NCBI RefSeq assembly: GCF_029407905.1
Contig: NC_073635.1
Coordinates: 42,523,501 to 42,587,500, forward strand
DNA from: Bubalus kerabau
Taxonomy: Eukaryota > Chordata > Mammalia > Artiodactyla > Bovidae
Direction: 5' to 3'
DNA length: 64,000 nt
In this document: piece by piece, positions 22,931 to 33,726 of the stretch
Position numbering within the stretch: the stretch's first letter is position 1
How the letters are laid out: each line of letters begins with the position of its first letter
The notes under the pieces: generated by a model
Told to the model about the DNA's origin: nothing
Database searches by the model: none
What the model saw: only the letters and a program-made list of their open reading frames with translations
Made by a program: the position numbers and the translations under genes

Positions 22931-23689
22931 TCAAAGGCTGTGGCATAGGCAATAAAGCAGAAATAGATGTGTTTGTTTCTGGAACTCTCTTGCTTTTTCA
23001 GTGATCCAGCAGATGTTAGTAATTTGATTACTGGTTCCTCTGCCTTTTCTAAAACCAGCTTGAACATCTGGAAGTTCATGGTTCACATATTGCTGAAGCC
23101 TGGCTTGGAGAATTTTGAGCATTACTTTACTAGTGTGCGAGATGAGTGCAATTGTGCGGTAGTTTGAGCCTTCTTTGGCATTGCCTTTCTTTGGGATTGG
23201 AATGAAAACTGACCTTTTCCAGTCCTGTGGCCACTGTTGAGTTTTCCAAATTTGCTGACCTATTGAGTGCAAGACTTTAACAGCATCAACTTTTAGGATT
23301 TGAAATAGCTCAACTGGAATTCCATTACCTCCACTAGCTTTGTTCATAGTGATACTTCCTAAGGCCCACTTGACTTCACATTCCAAGATATCTGGCTCTA
23401 GGTGAGTGAGCACATCTTCGTGATTATCTTGGTTGTGAAAATCTTTTTTGTACAGTTCTTCTGTGTATTCTTGCCACCTCTTCTTAATATCTTCTGCTTC
23501 TGTTCGGTCCATACCATTTCTGTCCTTTATTGAGCCCATCTTTGCATGAAATGTTCCCTTAATATCTCTAGTTTTCTTGAAGAAATCTCTAGTCTTTCCT
23601 ATTCTATTGTTTTCCTCTATTTCTTTGCATTGATCGCTGAAGAAGTCTTTCTTATCTCTCCTTGCTATTCTTTGGAACTCTGCATTCAA
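22931..23689 (-). pseudogene. BovB ORF2 remnant, RT N-terminal region (252 codons open)
   Basis: The longest open frame in the window. It encodes, in order, a basic linker (MNAEFQRIARRDKKDFF), the IKKRWQEYTEEL segment, the NKASGGNGIPVELFQ motif of RTE-type reverse transcriptases and VFIPIPKKGN, GFRKGRGTSNQI. It ends in a frameshift just before the FCFIDY-like region. It is a retrotransposon fragment, not a host gene. Confidence 0.9.
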
Positions 23690-24091
23690 ATGGGTATATC
23701 TTTCCTTTTCTCCTTTGGTTTTTCTTCTCTTCTTTTCACAGCTATTTGTAAGGCCTCCTCAGGCAGCCATTTTGCTTTTCTTTTTCTTGGGGATGGTCTT
23801 GATTCCTGTCTCCTATACAATGTCACAAACCTCCATCCACAGTTCATCAGGCACTCTGTCTATCAGATCTAGTCCCTTAAATCTATTACCCACTTCCAAT
23901 GTATAATCATAAGGGATTTGATTTAGGTCATACCTGAATGGTCTAGTGGTTTTCCCCACTTTCTTCAATTTAAGTCTGAATTTGGCAATAAGGAGTTCAT
24001 GATCTGAGCCACAGTATAGAGCTTCTCCATTGGAAAACATATTCAGAATTATTATAACATGATTTTATTAATTCTAATTTAAAATTTGTTT

Positions 24092-24362
24092 AATGGCACC
24101 CCACTCCAATACTCTTGCCTGAAAAATCCCATGGACCGAGGAGCCTGGTGGACTGCAGTCCATTGGGTCGTGAAGAGTTGGACACGACTGAGCAACTTCA
24201 ATTTCACTTTTCACTTTCATGCATTGGAGAAGGAAATGGCAACCCACTCCAGTATTCTTGTCTGGAGAATCTCAGGGACAGAGGAGCCTGGTGGGCTGCC
24301 GTCTATGCGGTCGCACAGAGTCGGACACGACTGAAGAGATGCAGCAGCAGCAGCAGCAGCAC
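24092..24362 (+). mobile_element. Bov-tA2 SINE, sense, with (CAG)n tail
   Basis: GGCACCCCACTCCAATACTC core, CACTTTTCACTTTCATGCAT linker, second core, GTCGGACACGACTGAAGAGA and a run of seven AGC units at 24342-24362. The triplet run is the SINE tail, not coding. Confidence 0.95.
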
Positions 24363-24957
24363 ACATCCTTTCATTTTACAAATTCTCATTGAGGCAAAAG
24401 TCACATATTAATTTAACATTTAAGTGTATGATTCACATAGTATCTGCATAGGGAATTTCATAAGAGACAGACAAAAAGAAGTTTAATAATTTTCTGGATA
24501 GAAGAAAGATTAGGAAGTGACTGCTTAATTGTCATAAGGTTTTCTTTTGTTGTTATAAAAATATTTTTAGAGAAGTGGTTATTTTCAAAGCATGTCAAAC
24601 ATACTAAGTGAATCACACACTTTGAGATGTTCATTTTATGTTATCTTTTGTTTACCTTACATTGTATCAAAGTTTTCTTCTAGAGGAGAGCAGAAGGCAG
24701 CCTTCACACTGAGAAAAACATTGAGCTGTTTGTGACCCAGTTTGGTTTTGCTAAAGGAATGCTGAAGTCTTAGGTCAACTTTACCTGTTAGCATAACTTT
24801 CCTTTCACTTCTCAAAATAGCGATAACTGAATTCCAGTTTATAGCTGAGCATATGACCCTGAAGCTTTGTGCAGCATATTTTTGTTCACCCTTCTGTGGT
24901 CATTTTTATTCTTCTCCTTGCCCTGGAAACAAGAAAGTAAGTTACAGTTAAGTAAGA
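24363..24957. other. Unassigned intergenic sequence
   Basis: AT-rich; nothing recognised. Confidence 0.6.
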
Positions 24958-25268
24958 GTATTAGTCACTCAGTCGTGTCCAACTCTTTGTGACCCCATGG
25001 ACTGTAGCCCTCTAGGCTCCTCTCTGTTCATAGAATTCTCCAGGCAAGAATACTGAAGTAGGTAACCATTCCCTTCTCCAGGGGATTTTTCTTTTTCTTT
25101 TATTTATTTATTTATTTAATTATTTTAATTGGAGGCTAATTACTTTACAATATTGTAGTGGGTTTTGCCATACATTGACATGAATCAGCCATGGGTGTAC
25201 ATTTGTTCCCCATCCAGGTCTCCTGCATTGCAGGGAGGTTCTTTACCATCTATGCTACCAGGGAAGTC
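24958..25268 (-). mobile_element. Bov-tA SINE, antisense, interrupted by an L1 3' end
   Basis: Reversed tail and core at 24958-25084 (AGTCACTCAGTCGTGTCCAA, CTCCAGGCAAGAATACTG) and the reversed tRNA-like head at 25217-25268 (GGTCTCCTGCATTGCAGG, CTACCAGGGAAGTCC). The middle is L1. Confidence 0.9.
25085..25216 (-). mobile_element. Ruminant L1 3' end, antisense, nested in a SINE
   Basis: TTTATTTATTTATTTA-rich tail followed by the reversed L1 3' UTR (AATTGGAGGCTAATTACTTT, TTTTGCCATACATTGACATG). LINE into SINE nesting; the target-site duplication is unclear. Confidence 0.88.
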
Positions 25269-25564
25269 CATAGAAAACAGGCTTGCTAATCCTGGGCCTC
25301 AGGCTGGGGTTATACATTTGAGAATATAAATTCCAAGTAAGAAACTAGAGGGTGGGAGAAATAGAGTCAGAATTTTCACTTCTACTGATTTCTTATTTCA
25401 GGTTACAGGGTTGATGGCAAGAGCTGTTCTCGATACAAACCTCTCTCTCTTTCCCTCCTCTGTTTTGATAATCACCCTCACCCCCTTCTCCCTGCAGGGC
25501 CAGGTGCACTAATGCTGGTTTCCTGTTTTGGTGGATTTGGAGAGGATCAATTATCATCCTTTCT

Positions 25565-26218
25565 TGTGAGCCTTGGTTCTTGATAAGGACCCAACGAAAA
25601 CTCTGAGGTCTTACCCAAGCAAAAACAAGTTTACTGAAGAAAGAACAGAAAGAGTACCTCAAGAGAGAGGTGGACCAAACTAAGAGAGACACTTGCCCCA
25701 GAATGATGAGGTATGGGGGTTTTCAAGACAGGGTTTTTGTATATTCATCTAGGTGGGTGTGGACTGACAGTTTTGATTGACAGACTCTATTGAGCTTGTC
25801 TTTCCTGTAAGTCAATCTGTTATAATCAGTATGTATGTATGCATAGAATGTTTATGAACCCTTAATGGGCTCCCGGCTACCTAAGGTCACTTGAAGACAG
25901 CTGTGCATCAAAAGTGAATGTGCCAAAGTTGAAAAGTCCTCGTGGTTAGTCTGTATCCACTGTGCACCTAGGGTGCAAGCTCTGGAGTTGGAAACATCTC
26001 TGTGGTTATTTTGCAGCATATCTGTGAACTCTTCTGGGCCACACGGGGGCATGTCTGGGGTGGGGTTTAGAGACCAATATGAATCATTCCTGGCTAGGCC
26101 ACATCTCTTTGCTCATGGCTAACTTCCCATCTAGTATCATTTATCACATCTGTTTGTCAGATGTCCATCTCTCCTACCTTTCTTGTATTAATACCAAGCC
26201 TAGCATGATAGGCTGACA
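25565..26218 (-). mobile_element. Possible retroviral LTR, minus strand
   Basis: On the minus strand the block reads like a U3-R-U5: it starts TGTCAGCC, has CTTTCTTCAGTAAACTTG where many LTRs carry the poly-A signal region, and ends in a CTCACA. I found no matching target-site duplication and no PBS beside it, so an unrelated unique sequence is possible. Confidence 0.4.
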
Positions 26219-26444
26219 CAGTGTCTTTGAAATATACAGGCATTTTCTAATAGGAAAATGAAACCCTCCTCCCAATGACATCACTATTAATAACTGAAAG
26301 TCATGTCAAAACAACATGAAAACAATTCACCTTATTATATGCTTTGAAATATAAAGGGAAATAAAGGATAATACCTAATGTTGCTGAGGCTATGGAAAAC
26401 AAATTAATTGGCTAAATTAGCTTACATTTCTAAATTCTAAAGAT

Positions 26445-26575
26445 AAAACATTATACTTACTTCATTGAATCATCATAAGGATTACATAAGTTATTACAAG
26501 TTAAGGATTTCACACAAAGGCTGGAATACAGAAAGCAAATAATAAATATTATATGTCATTACTATTCTTTTTTTT
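26445..26575 (-). mobile_element. MIR fragment, antisense
   Basis: TCATCATAAGGATTACATAA, then AAGCAAATAATAAATAT, the order expected from the reversed MIR 3' half. Diverged. Confidence 0.6.
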
Positions 26576-26597
26576 CCATTAAAACCTAGCTTTAAAA

Positions 26598-26735
26598 CAC
26601 TGATTTTCGGTCAAGGATTCATGTGAGAATCACCTGGTAAACTTTCAGTGATTATACATCTTGAGAACACAATTTAGGGGCCTCTGATTCAGTAGGTGTT
26701 GTATGAAGGTCTAAGTGTAGACCAATCTCCACAGA
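26598..26735 (+). mobile_element. MER5-like hAT DNA transposon fragment
   Basis: GAGAATCACCTGGTAAACTT and GGGGCCTCTGATTCAGTAGG are hallmarks of the non-autonomous MER5 (hAT-Charlie) family. Terminal inverted repeats are not intact. Confidence 0.65.
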
Positions 26736-27149
26736 AAGTACTAATATCTACTCTTCACAATATTTGTTTTGTTACCTGAGCAAATATTTAAAATATAGCT
26801 AAGTTAAAGTAAATTATGGTATTTATTGTCTAATTTAGACCCCGTAGATTTCTTGATAAACACTGAAGATTGAAAACTTATGCCAGTGACAATAAAAGGA
26901 ATATCTCAAATAATAAATTCCTCAAATCAGAAAAAAAAAATTACATTTGGCCTTTATAGATTTTGACAATATTTTAATAGGAGAATTTTAAATAGGTAGA
27001 TGAAGAATCTTTTAGTGTTTAAAACGAAGAAAAACAAAACAACTCCAGAAAATGGCTGCAGAGTTACTGTATATTAACTTGTATAGATGCAGATAATCTC
27101 TGATAGTGAGTTACCAAAGAGAATTTGAAAGTTCTCTATGACAGAAACC
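26736..27149. other. Unassigned intergenic sequence
   Basis: AT-rich; an A run near 26931-26940. Nothing else recognised. Confidence 0.6.
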
Positions 27150-27356
27150 CTGTGCTTGCTCAATTGCTCAATCATGTCCAATTGCCTATGATCCCATGGA
27201 CTGGAGCCTGCCAGACTCCTCGGTCCATGAGATTTCCTGGGCAAGAATACTCGAGTGGGTTGTTATTTCCTTCTCCAGGGGATGTTCCTGATCAGGGATC
27301 AAACCATAGCCTCCTCCTATAAAGACAGATTCTTTACCACTGAGTCACCTGGGAAG
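27150..27356 (-). mobile_element. Bov-tA SINE, antisense
   Basis: GCTCAATCATGTCCAATTGC start, reversed core (TGGGCAAGAATACTCGAGTG) and reversed tRNA-like head (TTCTTTACCACTGAGTCACC, TGGGAAGTC). Diverged copy. Confidence 0.92.
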
Positions 27357-27681
27357 TCAAAAACTCTATAGAGCCAGCAAAAACAGATAATATCAGTTAT
27401 GCATTGGTATCATGAAAATATTATTCTCATTCTGCAGTCCCTGTTTTTTAGTAAATTTATCTTTAGTTTGTACTGAATATTTTCTTTAAAATAGAAAAAA
27501 CTTATCCCAGTGTACAAATTTACCAATTTAAAAAGTGTAAATTTGAAGCTGTTTAATTTATACATGTGAACAAATACAACTTGCAAACCTTCTTTGTAAA
27601 ATTACAAAGGTGTAGCTGTATCAGATTCATTAGGTAGGGAGTTAGGCATGGGCAATAAGGGTGGCCTAGCTGAAAAAATTT
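27357..27681. other. Unassigned intergenic sequence
   Basis: Nothing recognised. Confidence 0.55.
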
Positions 27682-30600
27682 CAGTTCATTTCACTCGCTC
27701 AGTCATGTCCGACTTTTTGCGACCCCATGCACTGCAGCACGCCAGGTCTCCCTGTCCACCACCAACTCCCAGAGCCTACCTACACTCATGTCCATTGAGT
27801 CAGTGATGCCATCCAACCATCTCATCCTCTGTCATCCCCTTTTCCTCCTGCCCTCAATCTATCTTTCCCAGCATCAGGGTCTTTTCAAATGAGTCAGCTC
27901 TTTGCATCAGGTGGCCAAAGTATTAGAGTTTCAGATTCAACATGAGTCCTTCCAATGAACACCCAGGACTGATCTGCTTTAGGATTGACTGGTTGGATCT
28001 CCTCGCAGTCAAGAGTCTTCTCAAACACCACAGTTCAAAAGCATCAATTCTTCAGCACTTAGCCTTCTTTATGGTCCAATTCTCACATCCATATGTGACT
28101 ACTGGAAAAACCATAGCCTTTACTAGATGGACCTTTGTTGACAAAGTAATGTCTCTGCTTTTTAATATACTGACTAGGTCGGTCATAACTTTCCTTCCAA
28201 GGAGTAAGCATCTTTTAATTTCATGGCTGCAGTCACCATCTGTAGTGATTTTGGAGCCCCCAAAAATTAAGTCAGCCACAGTTTCCATTGTTTCACAATA
28301 TATTTGCCATGAAGAGATGGGACTGGATGCCATGATCTTAGTTTTCTGAATGTTGAACTTTAAGCCAACTTTTTTCACTCTCCTTTTCACTTTCATCAAG
28401 AGGCTCTTTAGTTCTTCTTCACTTTCTTCCTTAAGGGTGGTGTCATCTGCATATCTGTGGTTATTGATATATCTCCCAGCAATCTTGATTTCAGCTTGTG
28501 CTTCTTCCAGCCTAAGGTTTCTCATGATGTACTCTACATATAAGTTAAATAAGCAGGGTGACAGTATACAGCCTTGACATACTCCTTTTCCTATTTGGAA
28601 TCAGTCTGTTGTTCCATGTCCAGTTCTAACTTTTGCTTCCCATCCTTCATATAGATTTCTCAAGAGGCAGGTCAGGTGGTCTAGTATTCCCATCTCTTTC
28701 AGAATTTTCCACAGTTTATTGTGATCCACACAGTCAAAAGATTTTGCATAGTCAATAAAGCAGAAATAGATGTTTTTCTGGAACTCTCTTGTTTATTCAG
28801 TGATCCAGCGGATGTTGGGAATTTGATCTCTGGTTCCTCTTCGTTTTCTAAAGCCAGCTATGACATCTGGAAGTTCACAATTCAGGTATTGTTGAAGCTT
28901 GGCTTGGAGAATTTTGAGCATTACTTTGCTAGCATGTGAGATGAGTGCAATTATGCAGCAGTCTGAGCATTCTTTAGCCTTGTCTTTCTTTGGGATTGGA
29001 ATGAAAACTGACATTTTCCACTCCCGTGGCCACTTCTAAGTTTCCCAAATTTGATGGCATATTGAGTGCAGAACTTTCACAGCATCATCTTTTAGGATTT
29101 GAAATAGCTCAACTGGAATTCCATCACCTCCACTAACTTTGTTCGTAGTGATGTTTCTAAGGCCCACTTGACTTTGCATTCCAGATGTCTGGCTCTAGGT
29201 GAGTGATCACACAACTGTGGTTATCTGGGTCATGAAGATCTTTTTGTACAGTTATTCTGTGTATTCTTGCCACTTCTTGTTAATATCTTCTGGCTCTGTT
29301 ACATCCATACCATTTCTGTCCTTTATTGAGCCCATCTTTGAATGAAATATTACCTTGGTATCTCTCATTTTCTTGAGGAGATCTCTAGTCTTTCCCATTC
29401 TATTCTTTCCCATTCCAGGAGAAAGGAACAGCGACCCCCACAGGAGACTTGTCTGTGGGTATCTGGAAGTCTCCGGTGAAATTGTCGGTCAGTGGTGGCC
29501 TGCTGCAGGGTTGGGGGTGTGGACTGTAGCAGTAAATGGATAATATCTTTTGAGGGAGGTCACCATTATCTTCATTACCTCCACCATAGTTTGAAAGTGA
29601 AGTTGCTCAGTCGATGTCTGACTCTTTGCAACCCCGTGAACTGTAGCCCACCAGGCTCCTCTACCCATGGGATTCTCCAGGCAAGAATACTGGAGTGGGT
29701 TGCCATTTCAGGGAGGGAACACAGCTCCAGCTATCAACAGAAACTTGGTTTAAAGATTTACTGAGCGTGGCCCTACCCATCAGAATAAGACCTAGTATCA
29801 CCCTCAGTCAGTCTATCCCATCAGGAAGCTTTCATAAGCCTCTTATCCTTCTCCATCAGAGGGAAGATAGACTGAAAACCACAGTCACAGAAAATTAATC
29901 AATCTAATCACATGGACCACAGCCTTGTCTAACTCAAGGAAACTATAAGTCATACCATGAAAGGCCACCCAAGTAGGACAGGTCATGGTGGAGAGTTCTG
30001 ACGGAATGTGGCCCACTGGAGAAGGGAATGGCAAACCACTTCAATATTCCTTCATTGAGAACCCTATGAACAGTATGAAAAAGCAAAAAGATATGACACT
30101 GAAAGATGAACTTCCCAGGTCAGTAGGTACCCAATATGCTCCTGGAGATCAGTGGAGAAATAACTCCAGAAAGAATGAAGAGACAAAGCCAAAGGAAAAA
30201 ACAACACCCAGTTGTGGATGTGACTGGATATGGAAGCAAGGTCTGATGCTGTAAAGAGCAATATTGCATAGGAACCTGGAATGTTAGGTCCATGAATCAA
30301 GGCAAATTGGAAGTGATCAAACAGGAGATGGCAAGAGTGAACATCGACATTTTAGGAATCAAGAAACTAAAATGGACTGGAATGGGTGAATTTAACTCAG
30401 ATGACCATTATATCTACTACTGTGGGCAAGAATCCCTTAAAGGAAATGTAGTCATCATAGTCAACAAAAGATTCTGAAATGCAGAATTTGGATGCAATCT
30501 CAAAAACGACAGAGTAGTCTCTGTTTCCAAGGCAAACCATTCAATATCATGGTATTCCAAATCTATACCCTGACCAGTAATGCTGAAGAAGCTGATATTG

Positions 30601-31340
30601 AATGGTTCTATGAAGACCTCCAAGACCTTCTAGAACTAATACCCAAACAAGATGTCCTTTTCGTTATTTGGGACTGAAATGCAAAAGTAGGAAGTCAAGA
30701 AACACCTGAAGTAACAGGTAAATTTGGCCTTGGAGTACAGAATGAAGCAGGCCAAAGTCTTACAGAGTTCTTCCAAGAGAATGCACTGGTCATAGCAAAC
30801 TCCTCTTCCAACAACACAAGAGAAGACACTACACATGGACGTAACCAGATGGCTAACACCAAAATCAGATTGATTATATTCTTTGCAGCCAAAGATGGAG
30901 AAGCTCTTTACAGTCAGCAAAAACAAGACCAGGAGCAGACTGTGGCTCATATCATGAACTTCTTATTGCCAAATTTAGACTTCAATTGAAGAAAGTAGGG
31001 AAAACCATTAGACCATTCAGTTATGACCTAAATCAAATCCCTTATGATTAAACAGCAGAAGTGAGAAATAGATTTAAGGGACTAGATCTGATAGACAGAA
31101 TGCCTGATGAACTATGAATAGAGGTTCATGACATTGTACAGGATGCAGGGATCAAGATCATCCCCCCCCCCAAAAAAAAAAGAAATGCAAGAAGGAAAAA
31201 TGGTTGTCTGAGGATGTCTTACAAATAGCTGAGAAAAGAAGAGAATCTAAAAGCAAAGGAGAAAAGGAAAGATAAAACCGTTTGAATGCAGAGTTCCAAA
31301 GAATAGCAAGGAGACATAAGAAAGCCTTCCTCAGTGATCA
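27682..31340 (-). mobile_element. Near full-length BovB with its 5' half inverted
   Basis: Left arm 27682-29400 is antisense and covers the BovB 3' end up to the RMGKTRD-equivalent stretch. Right arm, about 29416-31340, is sense: 5' UTR, endonuclease region (FNSDDHYIYYCGQESL at about 30390-30440) and linker, ending at the AFLSDQ-equivalent. In other BovB copies those two end points are only about 25 bases apart, so the arms together make almost one whole element with the 5' part flipped. The junction carries the 12-bp repeat TCTTTCCCATTC (29389-29400, 29404-29415). Many stops; no clear TSD. Confidence 0.85.
29589..29707 (-). mobile_element. Partial Bov-tA SINE, antisense, in BovB 5' UTR
   Basis: AAAGTGAAGTTGCTCAGTCG through CAAGAATACTGGAGTGGGTT. 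The BovB 5' UTR (compare 39027-39060) continues on both sides, so it inserted into the element. Confidence 0.88.
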
Positions 31341-31950
31341 GTTAGAATAATCATTTCCAAATAAGAGAAGCCACATTTGGAAAAAAGTTTAAATGAAAAG
31401 TACTGCATAATACATTAGTTAAATCATAGGAAATCTAGGATGAGAAGATAATTAGGGCTACAGACTTCAGACTATGAACACAAAAATAATTTAAAACAAT
31501 AAGTTTAATTCTTCATGTTGAAAGTAATACAAGAAATATCCCCCCTTTATTTTTTCTTAGATAATTTACTTTAGATACATGTAATTATTAAGTACTTTCT
31601 CCTCCTTTGAAATGGACACACATTCTTTTGAAACTAAATAAGCCTTTAGTCAGCTTTATCATGGCAAGTATAACTTTTCAGGGACTCAGGAGCTATTTAA
31701 CTGAAATGCAAACGTTAAGGAAGACTGCACCCTTACCTCCCAGTTTCTATAGAAGGATAAGAACTTAATTTCAGTGGGCACCTCACTTTGGGTTGCAAAA
31801 ATACTTTCTGTGGTAAGTATATGAGATTTCCTCCCACTTCTGGATAAAGCCAAGTAGCTGATACAGATAGTCACCTCAATTCCAGGTGTACCCAGGATGA
31901 ACTATGTGTAACAAATGGTGCCCTCAAGTCCTCTGACTTAAGGACTAGCC
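31341..31950. other. Unassigned intergenic sequence
   Basis: Nothing recognised. A 62-codon minus-strand ORF near 31686-31874 has no domain signature. A C/A homopolymer pair lies just inside the preceding BovB at 31164-31181. Confidence 0.55.
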
Positions 31951-31961
31951 ATTGTTTATCT

Positions 31962-32434
31962 CCAACAAAGGTCCATCTAGTCAAGGCTGTTGTTTTTCCT
32001 GTGGTCATGTATGGATGTGAGAGTTGGACTGTGAAGAAGGCTGAGCGCCAAAGAATTGAAGCTTTTGAACTGTGGTGTTGGAGAAGACTCTTGAGAGTCC
32101 CTTGGACTGCAAGGAGATCCAACCAGTCCATTCTGAAGGAGATCAGCCCTGGGCTTTCTTTGGAAGGAATGATGCTAAAGCTGAAACTCCAGTACTTTGG
32201 CCACCTCATACGAAGAATTGACTCATTGGAAAAGACTGTGATGCTGGGAGGGATTGGGGGCAGGAGGAGAAGGGGACGACAGAGGATGAGATGGCTTGAT
32301 GGCATCACTGAGTCGATGGACGTGAGTCTGAGTGAACTCCAGGAGTTGGTGATAGACAGGGTGGCCTGGTGTGCTGCTATTCATGGGGTTGCAAACAGTC
32401 GGACACGACTGAGCAACTGAACTGAACTGAACTG
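31962..32434 (+). mobile_element. Young BovB 3' copy with open C-terminal frame and 11-bp TSD
   Basis: Sense copy starting at the TKVHLVKA-equivalent. A 139-codon frame (32001-32420) is uninterrupted to the natural stop: MVMYGCESWTVKKAE, LWCWRRLLRVPWTARRSN, KLKLQYFGHL, RRRRGRQRMRWLDGIT. This C-terminal region lies after the RT core, so the protein cannot be active alone. ATTGTTTATCT repeats exactly at 31951-31961 and 32435-32445. The perfect TSD and open frame suggest recent insertion. Confidence 0.95.
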
Positions 32435-32445
32435 ATTGTTTATCT

Positions 32446-33726
32446 TGAAACTAGATAATTAGTGAGTTGTATCTGTTTGGCTGTGTAAAATGCTGATACT
32501 TCTTTTTGGTTTTTCAACTTTTTAGCAGACTGCTGGTGATTTTGCCCCACATTCTGGTTTAATACTTATTCGATTATAACATGTCTTCTTTCTCTACAAC
32601 CTCTATGGAGAGGTTTTCTAGCCTGGAAGAAGGCTTTTAATTATATTTCTCTAACAATTTTAAAATATGATTTCATCAAATACACATGAACAGCTTCAAA
32701 ACATTTGTCTGACTGAATGAAGGAGCAGAGATTTTTCAGTTTATATCACTTAATTGAGCTACAGTCTCTGACACTTCTATCTCTGAAAGAAGAATGGCTC
32801 CTCACCATACTTTACCTAACCCTTATAAAAGGGAAATTCTAACTGTTATTTTAGTCATATTTCTGAATTCTAGCCTCAAGGAAATGTAGAAGAATGTATT
32901 TCAGTTTCCTAACATACGGAAGAAAAAAAAAAAAATGTGGCAAATTAAAAGTGCTGGTTTTCCAAAAAACTTAAACAATGTTCACAAATTTCACTAATTG
33001 ACTCTAAAGTGAAGACATCTGCTATTCTTTTGCACTGACCTTTCCAAGAAAAAAAAAAAATAGCAAAAATAAATACGACAGCAATAATAAAAATAAACCA
33101 GGCTAAAATACATATCTATGAATAAAATAAGACATTTAATGCCATCTTCGATTTCTTTGTTCATTCTTATGAGCTGGAAGATAGAAACAAGTAAAACAGC
33201 CTTGAGGCTCACATTTTGGGGTAGAATAGCCATCCCATTAGCCCTGGATGACTTACTCTGGACTGTTATGTGGAAAAGAAATGAGCTTTTACTTTATTGG
33301 AAGGCCATTGTAGCCCGGGTTCTTTTTATTACAACAGCATAGCCCATACCAATGGTCGTTTGGTGTTGCTATGGCAACCCACTCCAGTATTCTTGCCTGG
33401 GATTTAACGTTTAATATTTGTTCAGTACCCTCTACCAATAGCAGCAGGTGTGGGCTGTAAAGTCTATAAATCCCCAGGAAAGCCTACTTTGTAACATCCT
33501 CCTTAGATATTATCATATAGGATAAGACTATAAACTATAAGATGTGCAAAGGAATTATTACAAAACAGCCACAGAGGCAGTTGAAAGGGTTATCAGAGAA
33601 CAACTCTCTTCCAGTCAATTCCATCATGAGATCTAGTTAGAGGAGGGCATCATTCCAGGAACCCAGGCTTCAGAAGCCCCACGTGTCTCATGATACATCC
33701 ACCAAAAAGGTAAAAAACAATGCATC
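32446..33726. other. Mostly unassigned sequence with a SINE scrap
   Basis: Contains a 35-base Bov-tA core scrap at 33366-33402 (GGCAACCCACTCCAGTATTC) and A runs near 32923 and 33048. Nothing else recognised. Confidence 0.6.

Larger units (their letters stand above)
21586..24032 (-). mobile_element. BovB LINE, antisense, long 5'-truncated copy split by a SINE
   Basis: Reverse complement of BovB from its 3' end to the end of the endonuclease domain (stretch equivalent to GEALYCGSDHELLIAKF). It includes the C-terminal region, the RT core and the RT N-terminal region. The catalytic box reads YADN (seen in the minus-strand ORF 22487-22753) in place of YADD, so the active site is damaged. A Bov-tA2 at 22090-22361 interrupts it. 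Several stops and frameshifts. Confidence 0.94.

Noticed and set aside
22931..23689. 252-codon ORF as a possible host gene
   Set aside because: It is collinear with BovB ORF2 in over ten copies in the same window and ends in a frameshift; retrotransposon remnant.
25565..26218. Confident solo LTR call
   Set aside because: Composition and end dinucleotides fit but no TSD, PBS or second copy in the window supports it, so it is kept only as a low-confidence feature.
32001..32420. 139-codon intact ORF as a domesticated protein
   Set aside because: A 5'-truncated young BovB with perfect TSD explains the open frame; there is no sign of selection that can be judged from one sequence.
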